Below, piece after piece: positions 54,868 through 64,000 of a stretch of 64,000 bases of DNA. The notes beneath the pieces were generated by a model. The model worked only from the letters and a program-made list of their open reading frames with translations. It was not told the origin of the DNA and ran no database searches. The first letter of the stretch is position 1; every line of letters starts with the position of its first letter. The position numbers and the translations under genes were made by a program. Source of the DNA: Granulicatella seriolae (GTDB taxonomy: Bacteria > Bacillota > Bacilli > Lactobacillales > Aerococcaceae); contig NZ_JANHNZ010000002.1 in assembly GCF_024543085.1 (NCBI RefSeq), positions 186,001 to 250,000 of the forward strand, written 5' to 3'.

Positions 54868-55851
54868 ATGAACACACGTCAGCAGGTATTGACTTACTTG
54901 GAAGCTCATCGTGACAGTCCCATATCCGGACAAAAATTGGCGGATGACTTGAACTTGTCTCGCAATGCCATCTGGAAAGCTATTCAAAGTTTGCGTCAAG
55001 AAGGTTATGTGATTGAGTCTGCTCCAAACTTGGGCTATCGATTAGCCGATTCATCAGATTGGTTGCACGAAGCTACTATTCGTAAGAACTTATCTTCGTT
55101 ATTTGATGACTGGGATCTAGAATGTTTCAAAACCATCGATTCGACCAATACCCAAGCTAAAGCTTATGCCAATAACGGACAAAGTCGAAGGCCGAAGATA
55201 TTCATTTCGGAGGAACAAACTCTTGGACGAGGCCGAGTTGGTCGTCCTTTCTTTTCACCAGCTCAAACCGGTTTGTACATGACTATATGTCTATTTCCCA
55301 ACAGTTCTCTAGAAGACATGAGCCTAATGACGGCTGCAACTGCCGTAGCGGTGGCTAAGGCTATCGAGTCGGTAACCACTCTACCCGTTGGCATCAAATG
55401 GGTGAACGACATCTATATGGGCGGCAAAAAAATTGCTGGCATTCTCACTGAGGCTGTCACTGACTTGGAATCACAGGAAGTAGTCGCCTTGATTATAGGA
55501 ATTGGTCTGAATGTTTATCCACCTAAAGAAGAGTTACCTGAAGAGCTACGTTCCGTAGTGGGGTCGATTTTTGAAGGCAAATCAGCTGACTTCAGCCGTA
55601 ACCAATTGGCTGTCAACATTTTAAACGAATGGATGTCACTTTATCATCAGCTTGATGCTAAAACGGTTTTGGAGGACTATCGTCAGCGCTCTATTGTATT
55701 AGGAAAAGAAGTTACCGTCATTCAAGGTAACCGAGAATTTCAAGCATTTGCTCGTTCCATTAACGACCAGGGTCATTTAATCGTTGAAGACCATGACCAG
55801 CAGCAACATGAACTTTCTTACGGGGAAGTTAGTATTCGGAATTTTTTATAA
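54868..55851 (+). CDS. birA: Bifunctional biotin-protein ligase and biotin operon repressor
   Basis: A 327-residue protein with an N-terminal winged helix (ISGQKLADDLNLSRNAIWKAI), ligase glycine loop GRGRVGR (residues 120-126), GIKWVNDIY and a small C-terminal SH3-like domain. It biotinylates carboxylase carriers and represses biotin uptake. Start at 54868, 11 bases after GGAGG; an earlier GTG overlaps that site. The operator above shows autoregulation. Confidence 0.95.
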   Translation: MNTRQQVLTYLEAHRDSPISGQKLADDLNLSRNAIWKAIQSLRQEGYVIESAPNLGYRLADSSDWLHEATIRKNLSSLFDDWDLECFKTIDSTNTQAKAYANNGQSRRPKIFISEEQTLGRGRVGRPFFSPAQTGLYMTICLFPNSSLEDMSLMTAATAVAVAKAIESVTTLPVGIKWVNDIYMGGKKIAGILTEAVTDLESQEVVALIIGIGLNVYPPKEELPEELRSVVGSIFEGKSADFSRNQLAVNILNEWMSLYHQLDAKTVLEDYRQRSIVLGKEVTVIQGNREFQAFARSINDQGHLIVEDHDQQQHELSYGEVSIRNFL

Positions 55852-55884
55852 GCTTTATCAATCTAACTATTAAGGAGTTACACT

Positions 55885-56427
55885 ATGTCAACAACTACAA
55901 AAAATAAATTTTCAACCTATCTATTGGTATTAACCGCCTTATTCGCTACTTTAACCTATGTAGCAGGACTTATTAGACTTCCTATCGGACCAGTTCCTTT
56001 CACTCTGCAAACTGCAGTTGTTATTATGGCTGGGATTCTATTGTCTCCAACAGCAGCCTTCCTATCTCAACTTATCCACTTCTTCTTGCAATTTATCTTG
56101 GGTGGCGGGATTGCACTTTTCCTAAGCCCAACGTTTGGTTTTATTCTAGGCTTTATGGTTATGGCATTCGTTATCTCACTAGCCGTTAGAAGACTATCCA
56201 AAGCTACTTTCCTTAACCTATTAGTGATTGCTATTATTGGTGAAGTTATCCTCTATTTGATTGGACTTCCTTATATGGCTTACATCTTGCTACAAGTCAA
56301 AGGCTTAGATATGGGATTAATGGCTATTTTAAATGCTGGTTTAATTCCATTCATTCTTCCAGACTTAGCTAAAGCTGTCTTGGCTATTGTGATCGCTTTG
56401 CGGATTAAGCCTCGGGTTAATCTGTAA
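55885..56427 (+). CDS. bioY: BioY biotin transporter, ECF substrate-binding subunit
   Basis: A 180-residue, six-helix membrane protein with GLIRLPIGPVPFTLQTAVV and the conserved Gly-rich FILGGGIALF region. It works with the shared ECF ATPase and T subunit encoded elsewhere. Thirty-three bases after birA with AAGGAG before the ATG; one transcript, so ligase/repressor and uptake are coordinated. Confidence 0.95.
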   Translation: MSTTTKNKFSTYLLVLTALFATLTYVAGLIRLPIGPVPFTLQTAVVIMAGILLSPTAAFLSQLIHFFLQFILGGGIALFLSPTFGFILGFMVMAFVISLAVRRLSKATFLNLLVIAIIGEVILYLIGLPYMAYILLQVKGLDMGLMAILNAGLIPFILPDLAKAVLAIVIALRIKPRVNL

Positions 56428-56456
56428 AAGAGCCACTAAATACGTATAACTTTTTA

Positions 56457-56502
56457 GAACCCGAAATCTGGTATTTATTGCCTAGATTTCGGGTTCTTTT
56501 TT
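56457..56502 (+). terminator. Terminator of birA-bioY
   Basis: A 13-bp stem (56457-56469, 56484-56496), GAACCCGAAATCT with its complement, followed by T residues. The Rhs fragment on the minus strand runs into this stem, marking the junction where Rhs sequence was joined to the native locus. Confidence 0.93.
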
Positions 56503-56949
56503 AGCGCTAACTTTCAACATCTTTTCTGTGCTCTTGGTTCGGTTACCATAGGTACTTGAAGCCACTGCTGTGCCATCTTGGGTTAAGCCTGTCACGCTAC
56601 CGGATAGATTGCTTTGGTAGCTGTAGCTGGTATTGATTTGATGGTTTAGGTAGCTAATTCGTCCTTGTCCATACGTGTAGGTCTCTCGTTCCTTTAGCTG
56701 GTCATCGTAGGTTTGAAGGATTTGTGTGTTTTCTTGATTGACATCGTTGACGTAGTTGCGAACTTCATAGTAATTGTAGGTGTCGGTTTTAGTGGTGTAA
56801 GGGATAAGAACTTCTTGTACCTTGATGGCATACTGAATCTCATCACGACCGGGCACTTGATCTATGGCTGGTGGGTTGACTAGAATTCCTTCTTGATAAG
56901 TTTTGCTTTCTCCCGACTTTTGCACTTGAATGAAAGAAAACACCACCAA
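56482..56949 (-). pseudogene. Rhs fragment from the middle of the YD-repeat core
   Basis: The frame matches the intact Rhs protein from QEGILVNPPAIDQVPGRDE to VASSTYGNRTKSTE almost identically, then ends in unrelated residues at the bioY terminator. Upstream it starts within a small inserted element. It therefore lacks both the N-terminal shell and toxin. The homologous segment of the intact gene lies at about 61390-61770. Confidence 0.9.
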
Positions 56950-57346
56950 ACCCCTTGTTACTAAAGGGGTTTAGTGGTGTTTTTATTTTTTTAAGAGTAT
57001 ATATACAGTTTTTTCAAGTTTTTAATGTCATCAATGAGGAATTCATTTCATTTTCAATATTTTTACATAGTCTTCAGTCAAAATTACTCTGTTTTCTCAA
57101 ATGAAATAATAATTTTATGCATCTAAATTTGATAAATACTTATATCTTATAGGATAAATTTATCAAAAATCATATGATAAATTAGCTTTTTTATCAAAAA
57201 ATAGTAAATTTATATACAAAACTTCTATTTAACCATTATAGCAAAACTACTGTATATATACAAGTGTTAATTGATTATATTTTGTGTAACCCTTGTGGCT
57301 GTAGGTGTTTGTCGACTTATTTTTTCCTGTAAGTGCAAAAGTCGGG
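56911..57346. mobile_element. Small non-coding inserted element with 16-bp terminal inverted repeats
   Basis: CCCGACTTTTGCACTT (56912-56927) and its complement (57331-57346) bound about 435 bp of AT-rich sequence without a transposase. Outside lie 29-bp direct repeats of Rhs coding sequence (56882-56910, 57347-57375). A terminator-like hairpin sits at 56937-56984. Terminal repeats look like those of an IS-derived MITE. No gene is present up to 57547. Confidence 0.65.
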
Positions 57347-57547
57347 AGAATTCCTTCTTGATAAGTTTTGCTTTCTTTATGACTACCACTTAATAGATAA
57401 ACATTGAAAGAGCATTTCAAATCAGAGCTACTAACCCTTATTCGAAATGCTCTCCGTATTAATTATTAAAATGTACTAAATCATATGAATATTTTTTGAT
57501 AGCTATTGATACTTTGATTAGTATGGCTACGCTCACTAATCTATGAT

Positions 57548-58060
57548 CTATTTTTTCGATTCCTGTCGAATAGTAACGTGCCTTTTTCTATTTATTTTCA
57601 ATTTTTTCTCAGAACTAGTTAAATATCCTTGCCAAGATTCTTCCATAGTTTTTCCACCTACTAAAGGCATATATCCAATAAGTCCAGACATATCTTCAGG
57701 ATAATCAAAATCAGCATAGATTTCTTCAACTTTCCCGTTAAAATCTTCATAATTAGATTTCTTAGAATATAATTCTTTTAATATGGCGTATCTCCATCTG
57801 TCTAGTATTATACTAGTATCTTCATCATCTTCTAAATCAATCAATTCATGGATATACGGTAAAATATCTTCATAATCCTTAGCTATCACTATTTTTAGCA
57901 CCCAATCAAACCCTAGTATATCTTCATCAAGAATACGTGTAGCATAATTTATAACATCACTTCGGGTAAGTATTTTGTTCTCCATCCCATATAGTATTTC
58001 TTGCCAGAGCCAACTAGTCTTTGTTTGAGAAAAGTTAAAAAAATCATACTTGTTACTCAA
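57548..58060 (-). CDS. Probable immunity protein (DUF2247-like) for the orphan Rhs tip
   Basis: A 170-residue acidic protein beginning two bases after the orphan toxin tip ends, as immunity genes do. The pattern WLWQEI, then ILDEDILGFDWVLKIV, LDRWRYAILKELY and IYADFDYPEDMSG recalls DUF2247, seen in polymorphic-toxin immunity genes. Family assignment is from memory of the pattern only; the immunity role is from context. Confidence 0.6.
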   Translation of the reverse strand: MSNKYDFFNFSQTKTSWLWQEILYGMENKILTRSDVINYATRILDEDILGFDWVLKIVIAKDYEDILPYIHELIDLEDDEDTSIILDRWRYAILKELYSKKSNYEDFNGKVEEIYADFDYPEDMSGLIGYMPLVGGKTMEESWQGYLTSSEKKLKINRKRHVTIRQESKK

Positions 58061-58062
58061 AT

Positions 58063-59106
58063 TTAATACCCTCCTTTAGGAACTTTTTGATTTGGGAACC
58101 CTGTTATTTTGCCACCCTCAATAAATCTTTGATGAGTTATTTTTCCTGTTGAATCTAAAGTATATTCATATATACCATCTAGTCCATTAAAACCTCCACT
58201 TGTTTGAAGTATAGAGTAAGATTTATTATCGCTACCAGTAAAACTCATGATTCTTCCTTTTGCAAGCTGTTCTTCTGTTATAAAACTTGCAGCTCTATGA
58301 CTTGGGTCGTCTTTCAATCCACTCCAAATTCTATCAGCATTAGGTATTTCTTTAGAAGCATATTCTCCTTTTAGCTTTTCAAATTGCGATAAGTCCTTGG
58401 CAGTTGTTTCAACTCCACTGGTTCCCTTACTAACCCCCTGTAGAACATCTTCTCCGGCAAATGACTTAGTCGGTGGAACTTCCACTTTTGCTTGAGACCC
58501 TTTGGTTGCTTTACTAGGAACATTCTCGGTCACTGCATTGAGCACGAGATTCATTCCTACACTGGATAGAGTAATGTCATTGCCTTCTAGAACATCTCTA
58601 AAGGTATCAATAACCGTTTCTCCAGCTACTTTGGTCGTGTACTGAATGAGTGGTTTTGTCGCATTAGCGGCTACGCCACCTAAACCTCCTATTAAGCCTC
58701 CTGTTATCGTCCCAATCAGCATGGCTTTCAATACGTTTCCTGTGATGGTTTTGCCATCTTTACCGCTGAAGATGCCATCTACTAAGGCATGGCTTCCACT
58801 TCCCGCTGCGGTACTGATTGCACCAAGTCCCATTGTGGTTAGGATGGCGGTAGCGGTACTACTTAGTCCCAACCCTCCGGCTAGGCTTGCTATAACAGGT
58901 GCGGCGGCTCCTGCTGTAGCTACGGTTACCACAACTGAGGTGACGATTGCTGCGGCAACACCTACCTTCTTCCAGTCCACGTTCTTCATGAATTCAACAG
59001 TGCTTTCAGCCACAGATTCGGCTACCTTACACACATGTGTAATGGTTTCTTCAAGGGCTTTGGTCCAGTTACGACCGATATTTGCTGCTTCTCTGGTTTT
59101 TGACAC
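58063..59106 (-). CDS. Orphan Rhs C-terminal toxin tip
   Basis: The 347-residue frame starts with GTG at exactly the codon for Val in NWGVSKTREAANIG of the intact Rhs protein and is nearly identical to it for about 45 codons. It then has its own hydrophobic region, the shared VEVPPxK linker and a different C-terminal domain (about 260-347) with DDPSHRAASFITEEQLAKGR and GLDGIYEYTLDSTGKITHQRF. I do not recognise its activity. Without the shell it is probably silent until recombination joins it to the intact gene; AAAAGGG before the GTG leaves some chance of translation. Confidence 0.75.
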   Translation of the reverse strand: MSKTREAANIGRNWTKALEETITHVCKVAESVAESTVEFMKNVDWKKVGVAAAIVTSVVVTVATAGAAAPVIASLAGGLGLSSTATAILTTMGLGAISTAAGSGSHALVDGIFSGKDGKTITGNVLKAMLIGTITGGLIGGLGGVAANATKPLIQYTTKVAGETVIDTFRDVLEGNDITLSSVGMNLVLNAVTENVPSKATKGSQAKVEVPPTKSFAGEDVLQGVSKGTSGVETTAKDLSQFEKLKGEYASKEIPNADRIWSGLKDDPSHRAASFITEEQLAKGRIMSFTGSDNKSYSILQTSGGFNGLDGIYEYTLDSTGKITHQRFIEGGKITGFPNQKVPKGGY

Positions 59107-59145
59107 AGCCCTTTTATAACAATCTAACTGTTTAATTTTTCTTTT

Positions 59146-59751
59146 TCATTTTTCATAATAACTATTAAAATATTCAATAATTATATTTTGTACTGACTCA
59201 TTATTCATTGTATTATCAAACATAATATTTAAAAACAAATCATAAACCTCTTGAATTTGATATTTAGATAGAAGTTTACAAATAGGCAATAGTAACTCTT
59301 GTTCTATCTGGTACTTTTTTTGTAAATAATTAGCCAATGATCTTGCTAATTCATTTGTTAACTTATTTTTTACCGCCTCAATAAATACAATTTTTTCATA
59401 ACTTGAATAATTTTCTGATTTAATAACCCCCTCAAGTTCTTCTGCGTTTAAATCTTCTTCAAATATATTTATTTGACTATTAACTACATCACTCATAGCT
59501 TTTTTATTATCGTTATAATAATTTTCTAAAAAAGATGGATAGTCAATTAAACTATATACTAAAGAATCCCTATACTTAGTATATGAGTTAATATTTTTTT
59601 TATAAACTTGGAAATCATCTAGTTCATATATAGATAACCCACCAAAATCATCTATTATTCTAATGTCATTATCTTCTTTTATAATAACGGGATATATCTT
59701 GTTAATAGTAATATCTCTACGTTTTTTATTAGAAATTGCTTTTACAAGCAT
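59146..59751 (-). CDS. Probable immunity protein of the intact Rhs toxin
   Basis: A 201-residue, AT-rich gene whose ATG lies one base after the Rhs stop. The N-terminal half (VKAISNKKRRDITINKIYPVI) looks like small beta-domain immunity proteins; the C-terminal half is helical. No named family is claimed. Position and compact coupling to the toxin support the role. Confidence 0.6.
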   Translation of the reverse strand: MLVKAISNKKRRDITINKIYPVIIKEDNDIRIIDDFGGLSIYELDDFQVYKKNINSYTKYRDSLVYSLIDYPSFLENYYNDNKKAMSDVVNSQINIFEEDLNAEELEGVIKSENYSSYEKIVFIEAVKNKLTNELARSLANYLQKKYQIEQELLLPICKLLSKYQIQEVYDLFLNIMFDNTMNNESVQNIIIEYFNSYYEK

Positions 59752-59752
59752 A

Positions 59753-62700
59753 CTATCTGACCTCCTTAGGTATAAAATTATTATCTAAATCTATAATCCA
59801 AAAATCATCAGACAGTCCATTCCTAATTTTGATATCTTTTGGAATTGGAACTTTCATTTTCAAATCATAAAGACTAAATTCACCAGTTTTTAAATTTTGA
59901 TAGTAGTGAATTTTACCTTTCCCCATAGAAGTTTCATAACTATATATAGACTCCATTTTTGCCCAATCTAGTATCGAATCTCCATTTTTAGTAAGTTCAG
60001 AAATTACCTTTGTATCCTTTAAATTAGAACCAGATATAATAGATTTTGAATTTTCAAGTACATCACCTTTTACCAACTCTTTTTTATATTTTTGGTATTG
60101 AGCACTATTTTTTGAACTATTGGGGATACTAGTTTCACCATTCCAAAAATTCTGTTTAGCCGGTGGCACTTCAACTTCTGCCTTTGGACCTTTTACCATG
60201 CTACTTGAAATGCCCTCAGTTACTGCATTAATCAATAGGCTTGTCCCGATACTTTCTAGGGTAATCTTCCCACCTTTTGCTGCATCTCCAACGGTATCAA
60301 TCACTGTTTCTCCTATGGTATCTGCTGCATAATAGGAAATTGGATTCGAAATGTTGTTAACTGCGCTACCCAAGAAACCTAGGGCACCTCCGGTTAAACT
60401 ACCTAAAATTAAAGCATTTCCTACATTCTTTAATATCGTTTTATTATCTTGACCAGATAAAGCTCCTTCCGTCAGTTTATAACTTACAGATCCCGCCGCT
60501 CCACTTAGGGCACTAACGATCATTGTAGATATGGTGGCTGAACTACCTGTTAGCCCAAGTCCACTTATCCCTAATAGTACTGGTGCTGCTCCAGCCGTTA
60601 CAGCTGTCGCTACTATGGCTGTCACTGTCGCCGCTGTCACAATTCCTACGGTTTTCCAGTCCACATTCTTCATAAATTCAACAGTGCTTTCAGCCACAGA
60701 TTCAGCTACCTTACACACATGTGTAATGGTCTCTTCAAGAGCTTTCGTCCAGTTACGACCGATATTTGCTGCTTCTCTGGTTTTTGACACACCCCAGTTG
60801 TAGACGGATTGTCCAGTGGCTTTGGCTTCTTGCCAAGCATTAGTTACTGTTTGTTGGGTTTGCTGGTATTTCTGTACGACATAATTACTAGCGCCTTTAT
60901 AGGCTTGCTGGGCTCCGCTATAGACTGCTTTGGCAGTGTTGCTGATATAGGTTTTGGCGCTATGAGCTACTTGTTTGGTGCCTGACCAGACATTGTTAGC
61001 AACAGCCTTAACACCGTTCCAGACGTTGGACGCTGCTTTTTTAACGCCGTTCCATGTGTTTTGGGCAACTCGTTTGACCCCGTTCCAAGCATTATTGGCT
61101 ACCGTCTTGACGGTATTCCATGTTTTGGTAGCGACTTGTTTTGCACCGTTCCAGAGCTTTTTGGCCCCATTGACTAGCCCTTTCAAGAAGTGACCACTTG
61201 GGTCGGTGTAATTGATTGGGTTATTAGACACATAGGCATAGCCGTTTTGAGTAAGAGGGTCGCTTTGTTTTCCGGGGTAGCTATCTTGACTTAAAAAAGT
61301 ACCTGCGACACTATCATAGTATCTGGCTCTTAGGTAGTCAAGACCTGTGCTGTCACGGGCTTCACCGTTATAGGCGAATGGGTTACCAGTCGTATCGGTG
61401 CTCTTGGTTCGGTTGCCATAAATACTATAGGTGCTTGAAGCCACTGCTGTCCCATCTTGGGTTAAGCCTGTCACACTACCGGATAGATTGCTTTGGTAGT
61501 TGTAGCTGGTATTGGTTTGATGGTTTAGGTAGCTAATTCGTCCTTGGCCATACGTGTAGGTCTCTCGTTCCTTTAGCTGGTCATCATAGGTTTGAAGGAC
61601 TTGCGTGTTTTCTTGATTGACATCGTTGACGTAGTTGCGAACTTCATAGTAATTGTAGGTGTCGGTTTTAGTGGTATAAGGGATAAGGACTTCTTGTGCC
61701 TTGCTGGCATACTGGATCTCATCACGACCGGGTACTTGGTCTATGGCTGGCGGGTTGACTAGAATTCCTTCTTGACTGGCTTGATCTTTGGCTACCTTCT
61801 GATGATAAGCCGTAGAGATGGTGTCATAGGTGTCTCGCCAATCGTAGCCCTGACTAGTCCCAAAGCTAGAGAAGAATTGGATTACGTTTTGGGTAAAGCC
61901 ATACCAGAAGGCAGAGTGGCCTTCCCCACTAGGAGCTGTATAAGGTGAGGTGACTTTTTCTTGGCGCTTAAAGAGCTGGTAGGTATTGGTGGCTTCAGTA
62001 CGGCTAGCTGTAAAGACTCGATTATCTTCCCCATCGTAAAGTGCGGCGAATAGTAAGCCTTCTTTTTGTTTGACAGCTAAGAGTCGGTTCTCCGTATCGT
62101 AGATATAATCTAGTTTCTCATCACCTTCGGATTGCTGGATACGATTTCCGTTCTGATCGTAGGTGTAGGTGATGGCTTTATCACCCGTCTTCAATTCTAC
62201 CAGTCGGTTATTGTCATCATAAGTGAAGTGGCTTACCTGCTCTTGGTCTCCTACAGTCTCTGTACTGGTCAGCTTGTTTCCTGCCAAGTCATAGCTATAG
62301 GCAAAGCTGGCTAGTTCTTTGTCAGACTTATCCATGACCTTCATGCTAGCTAACTGTCCAAGACTGTCATAGGTGTAGTCTTGAATCATGGTTTGCCCGT
62401 CTTGTGTGATGGTTTCTTTACTGATGTAGTTGCCATCATCATATTCATAGGCATAGCTGGAGATGGTTTCACCATGCTTATCTCGGTGCGTCATTTGGCT
62501 AACTCGGTGACCTAGATCATAGGTCAAGGCACTTGAACTGCCATCGCCACGTTTGATTGCTACCATATCTCCTGCTTCATTGTAGTCGTAGCTAGTGACT
62601 TTTCCTTCTTTATCTGTGACTTGTATCAGTCTATCTAGCTCGTCATAGGCATAATGAACCTCGCTCCCATCTGGGTAGGTCAACTTCTCAAGATTGCCAT

Positions 62701-64000
62701 ATTCGTCATAGCTATACTGGATAAGACTGCCATCTCCTTGACGAAGACCACTTATCTCACCTTCATCATTGTAAGCGTAGTTGGTCTTACCGATCAGATC
62801 ATTCATAGAGACACGGCGACCATCCGCATCATAGGTGTAAAGCACTTGTCCTTCCGTTTTTTCTGAATACTTTCTTGTGAGGAGCTGATCCAATTTATTG
62901 TAATCGTAGGTGATGGTTTTGCTATCTGCCTTCGTAACCTTAGAGATGCGGTTATTGATATCATAGCTATAGCTTTCGACATCTCCAAGGCTATTCATCC
63001 GCTCAACGATATTGGACAATTGGTCATACTTGTACTTGGTGACTTGACCATTGCCGTTAGTGACAGATGTCATATTGCCTACAGTATCATAGGTATAGCT
63101 TGAGGTCGACGCCTTATCACCTATCCCTTTAGTAGCGGTTATCAATTGATCCTTTTGATCATAGGTGTAACTGCTAATGCGTTGGCTACCAGATGTTAGG
63201 CTTAAGAGATTGCCATTGCCATCATAGGTCATGTTGGCTACAGCACCTGCAGCGGTGGTTACCTTAGTCATACGGTCATCATTGTCATATTGATAATGTC
63301 TTGTTTGACCAGCGGTATCGGTCTCAGAGGTCAATCGGTCCAAAGCGTCATACTGATTGCTTTTCGTTTGGCCTAGGGCATTGACCATCTTGGTTAGATT
63401 CCCATTTGGGTCATAGGCATAGGTTTCCTCACGTTTGCCATTGATCGTACGCTTGGTTAATTGTCCCACTGGATCATAATTCAGGTCTGTTTTACGGCCT
63501 GTTGGACTGGTAACGGTTTTTAGCTGATCTAGCTTAGTGTAATTTAGATTTGTCTTGGCGCCGCTTGGTGTTGTGATGGTCGCCAGATTCCCCGCTTTGT
63601 CATAGCTATAGCTCGTTTCCAAGTCAAGGGCATTCTTCTCTTTTAAGAGACGCCCTGCCACATCATAGGTGTAGTGGCTAGTACGATCTGATTGATCAGT
63701 TTCTTGAATCAGGTTGCCTAAGACATCATAGCTATAGGTTTTTGACAAGCCTTGTTGAGCTGTTTGTTCAGATAAGCGACCTAGGGCATCATAGCTATAG
63801 GTAAAGCTGGCTTCATTTGGTAGGGTACGCTTGGTTGCCCGACCATAAAGGTCATTGGTATAAGCCGTTACGCCTCCATTAGGATCTGTTTCTGTTGCTA
63901 GGCTACCTGTAGCATCATAGGTGAAGGAGCTTTGACCGCCTGTTGGTTTGGTCACTCTTGCGATACGGTTCATGGCATCGTAAAGGTAGTGCGTGGTATG
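59753..64000 (-). CDS. Rhs/YD-repeat polymorphic toxin, 5' end outside window
   Basis: A 1415-residue C-terminal part of a large secreted or wall-associated toxin. From 64000 to about 61200 it is an uninterrupted series of YD repeats (YDxxGxLxxxTDxxG), which form the cocoon. It ends at the core motif YLRARYYD...GYAYVSNNPINYTDPSGHF. A repetitive amphipathic stretch of WNGVK(K/R)VA units, a hydrophobic Ala/Gly-rich region (possible translocation segment), VEVPPAK and an unrecognised toxin tip (about 1290-1415) follow. The frame is open to the edge. A partner immunity gene lies one base downstream. Confidence 0.93.
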   Translation of the reverse strand, partial: HTTHYLYDAMNRIARVTKPTGGQSSFTYDATGSLATETDPNGGVTAYTNDLYGRATKRTLPNEASFTYSYDALGRLSEQTAQQGLSKTYSYDVLGNLIQETDQSDRTSHYTYDVAGRLLKEKNALDLETSYSYDKAGNLATITTPSGAKTNLNYTKLDQLKTVTSPTGRKTDLNYDPVGQLTKRTINGKREETYAYDPNGNLTKMVNALGQTKSNQYDALDRLTSETDTAGQTRHYQYDNDDRMTKVTTAAGAVANMTYDGNGNLLSLTSGSQRISSYTYDQKDQLITATKGIGDKASTSSYTYDTVGNMTSVTNGNGQVTKYKYDQLSNIVERMNSLGDVESYSYDINNRISKVTKADSKTITYDYNKLDQLLTRKYSEKTEGQVLYTYDADGRRVSMNDLIGKTNYAYNDEGEISGLRQGDGSLIQYSYDEYGNLEKLTYPDGSEVHYAYDELDRLIQVTDKEGKVTSYDYNEAGDMVAIKRGDGSSSALTYDLGHRVSQMTHRDKHGETISSYAYEYDDGNYISKETITQDGQTMIQDYTYDSLGQLASMKVMDKSDKELASFAYSYDLAGNKLTSTETVGDQEQVSHFTYDDNNRLVELKTGDKAITYTYDQNGNRIQQSEGDEKLDYIYDTENRLLAVKQKEGLLFAALYDGEDNRVFTASRTEATNTYQLFKRQEKVTSPYTAPSGEGHSAFWYGFTQNVIQFFSSFGTSQGYDWRDTYDTISTAYHQKVAKDQASQEGILVNPPAIDQVPGRDEIQYASKAQEVLIPYTTKTDTYNYYEVRNYVNDVNQENTQVLQTYDDQLKERETYTYGQGRISYLNHQTNTSYNYQSNLSGSVTGLTQDGTAVASSTYSIYGNRTKSTDTTGNPFAYNGEARDSTGLDYLRARYYDSVAGTFLSQDSYPGKQSDPLTQNGYAYVSNNPINYTDPSGHFLKGLVNGAKKLWNGAKQVATKTWNTVKTVANNAWNGVKRVAQNTWNGVKKAASNVWNGVKAVANNVWSGTKQVAHSAKTYISNTAKAVYSGAQQAYKGASNYVVQKYQQTQQTVTNAWQEAKATGQSVYNWGVSKTREAANIGRNWTKALEETITHVCKVAESVAESTVEFMKNVDWKTVGIVTAATVTAIVATAVTAGAAPVLLGISGLGLTGSSATISTMIVSALSGAAGSVSYKLTEGALSGQDNKTILKNVGNALILGSLTGGALGFLGSAVNNISNPISYYAADTIGETVIDTVGDAAKGGKITLESIGTSLLINAVTEGISSSMVKGPKAEVEVPPAKQNFWNGETSIPNSSKNSAQYQKYKKELVKGDVLENSKSIISGSNLKDTKVISELTKNGDSILDWAKMESIYSYETSMGKGKIHYYQNLKTGEFSLYDLKMKVPIPKDIKIRNGLSDDFWIIDLDNNFIPKEVR

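Noticed and set aside
58646-59119. 157-codon plus-strand frame opposite the orphan Rhs tip
   Set aside because: Antisense to an Ala/Gly/Val-rich coding region, which often gives long open antisense frames; no ribosome site.

Overview
The window is bacterial chromosome from a low-GC Gram-positive. Short intergenic gaps, Shine-Dalgarno-led starts, a YSIRK surface-protein signal, an arc operon in streptococcal order, an argS T-box and TTG-started rpoB and rpoC all point to Lactobacillales. I would place it near Streptococcus, Abiotrophia, Granulicatella or Facklamia, but the sequence alone does not settle the genus. Most genes are on the minus strand, so operons read right to left.

Layout. 1-6.1 kb: the 5' part of a very large YSIRK-type GH101 endo-alpha-N-acetylgalactosaminidase with a cre-like site. 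6.1-9.25 kb: a TrpX-type (tryptophan) ABC transporter operon behind an elaborate leader with a 19-codon Trp-containing leader ORF and two terminators. 9.25-14.4 kb: a type I secretion pair (HlyD plus a 5'-truncated HlyB) broken by an AT-rich mobilizable segment with a MOBV relaxase, its oriT, and a PD-(D/E)XK-like gene. 14.4-17 kb: two tandem lipoprotein-lipase units resembling the type VII-associated TslA/TilA toxin-immunity pairs; one lipase is truncated. 17.3-19.2 kb: AlkD-like protein, small proteins and a tandem structured repeat. 19.2-27.7 kb: argS with its T-box and the arginine deiminase genes arcA-arcB-arcD-M20 peptidase-arcC. 27.8-44.9 kb: housekeeping and accessory genes (trmL, queG, GT2, a Zur-boxed CobW GTPase, RlmA, YebC, LdcB, phosphoesterases, nitroreductase, ChW-CAP protein, 6-phosphogluconate dehydrogenase with a divergent RpiR regulator, Ltp-domain protein). 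45-56.4 kb: rpoC, rpoB, rpmE2, murA, birA, bioY. 56.4-64 kb: an Rhs/YD-repeat polymorphic toxin locus with its immunity gene, an orphan toxin tip with its own immunity gene, and a broken Rhs fragment carrying a small inserted element.

How the parts work together. The arc genes convert arginine to ornithine, CO2, ammonia and ATP, and cre-like sites suggest catabolite control. The lipase/lipoprotein and Rhs loci are contact-dependent competition systems with signs of duplication and cassette exchange. Zinc-starvation logic is visible in the Zur-like box at the CobW gene and the cysteine-free L31. Two features look least described: the trp transporter leader, and a family of dispersed, deeply structured repeats (about 29.7, 33.3, 37.4-37.8 and 41.8 kb) whose stems keep pairing by compensatory changes between copies.
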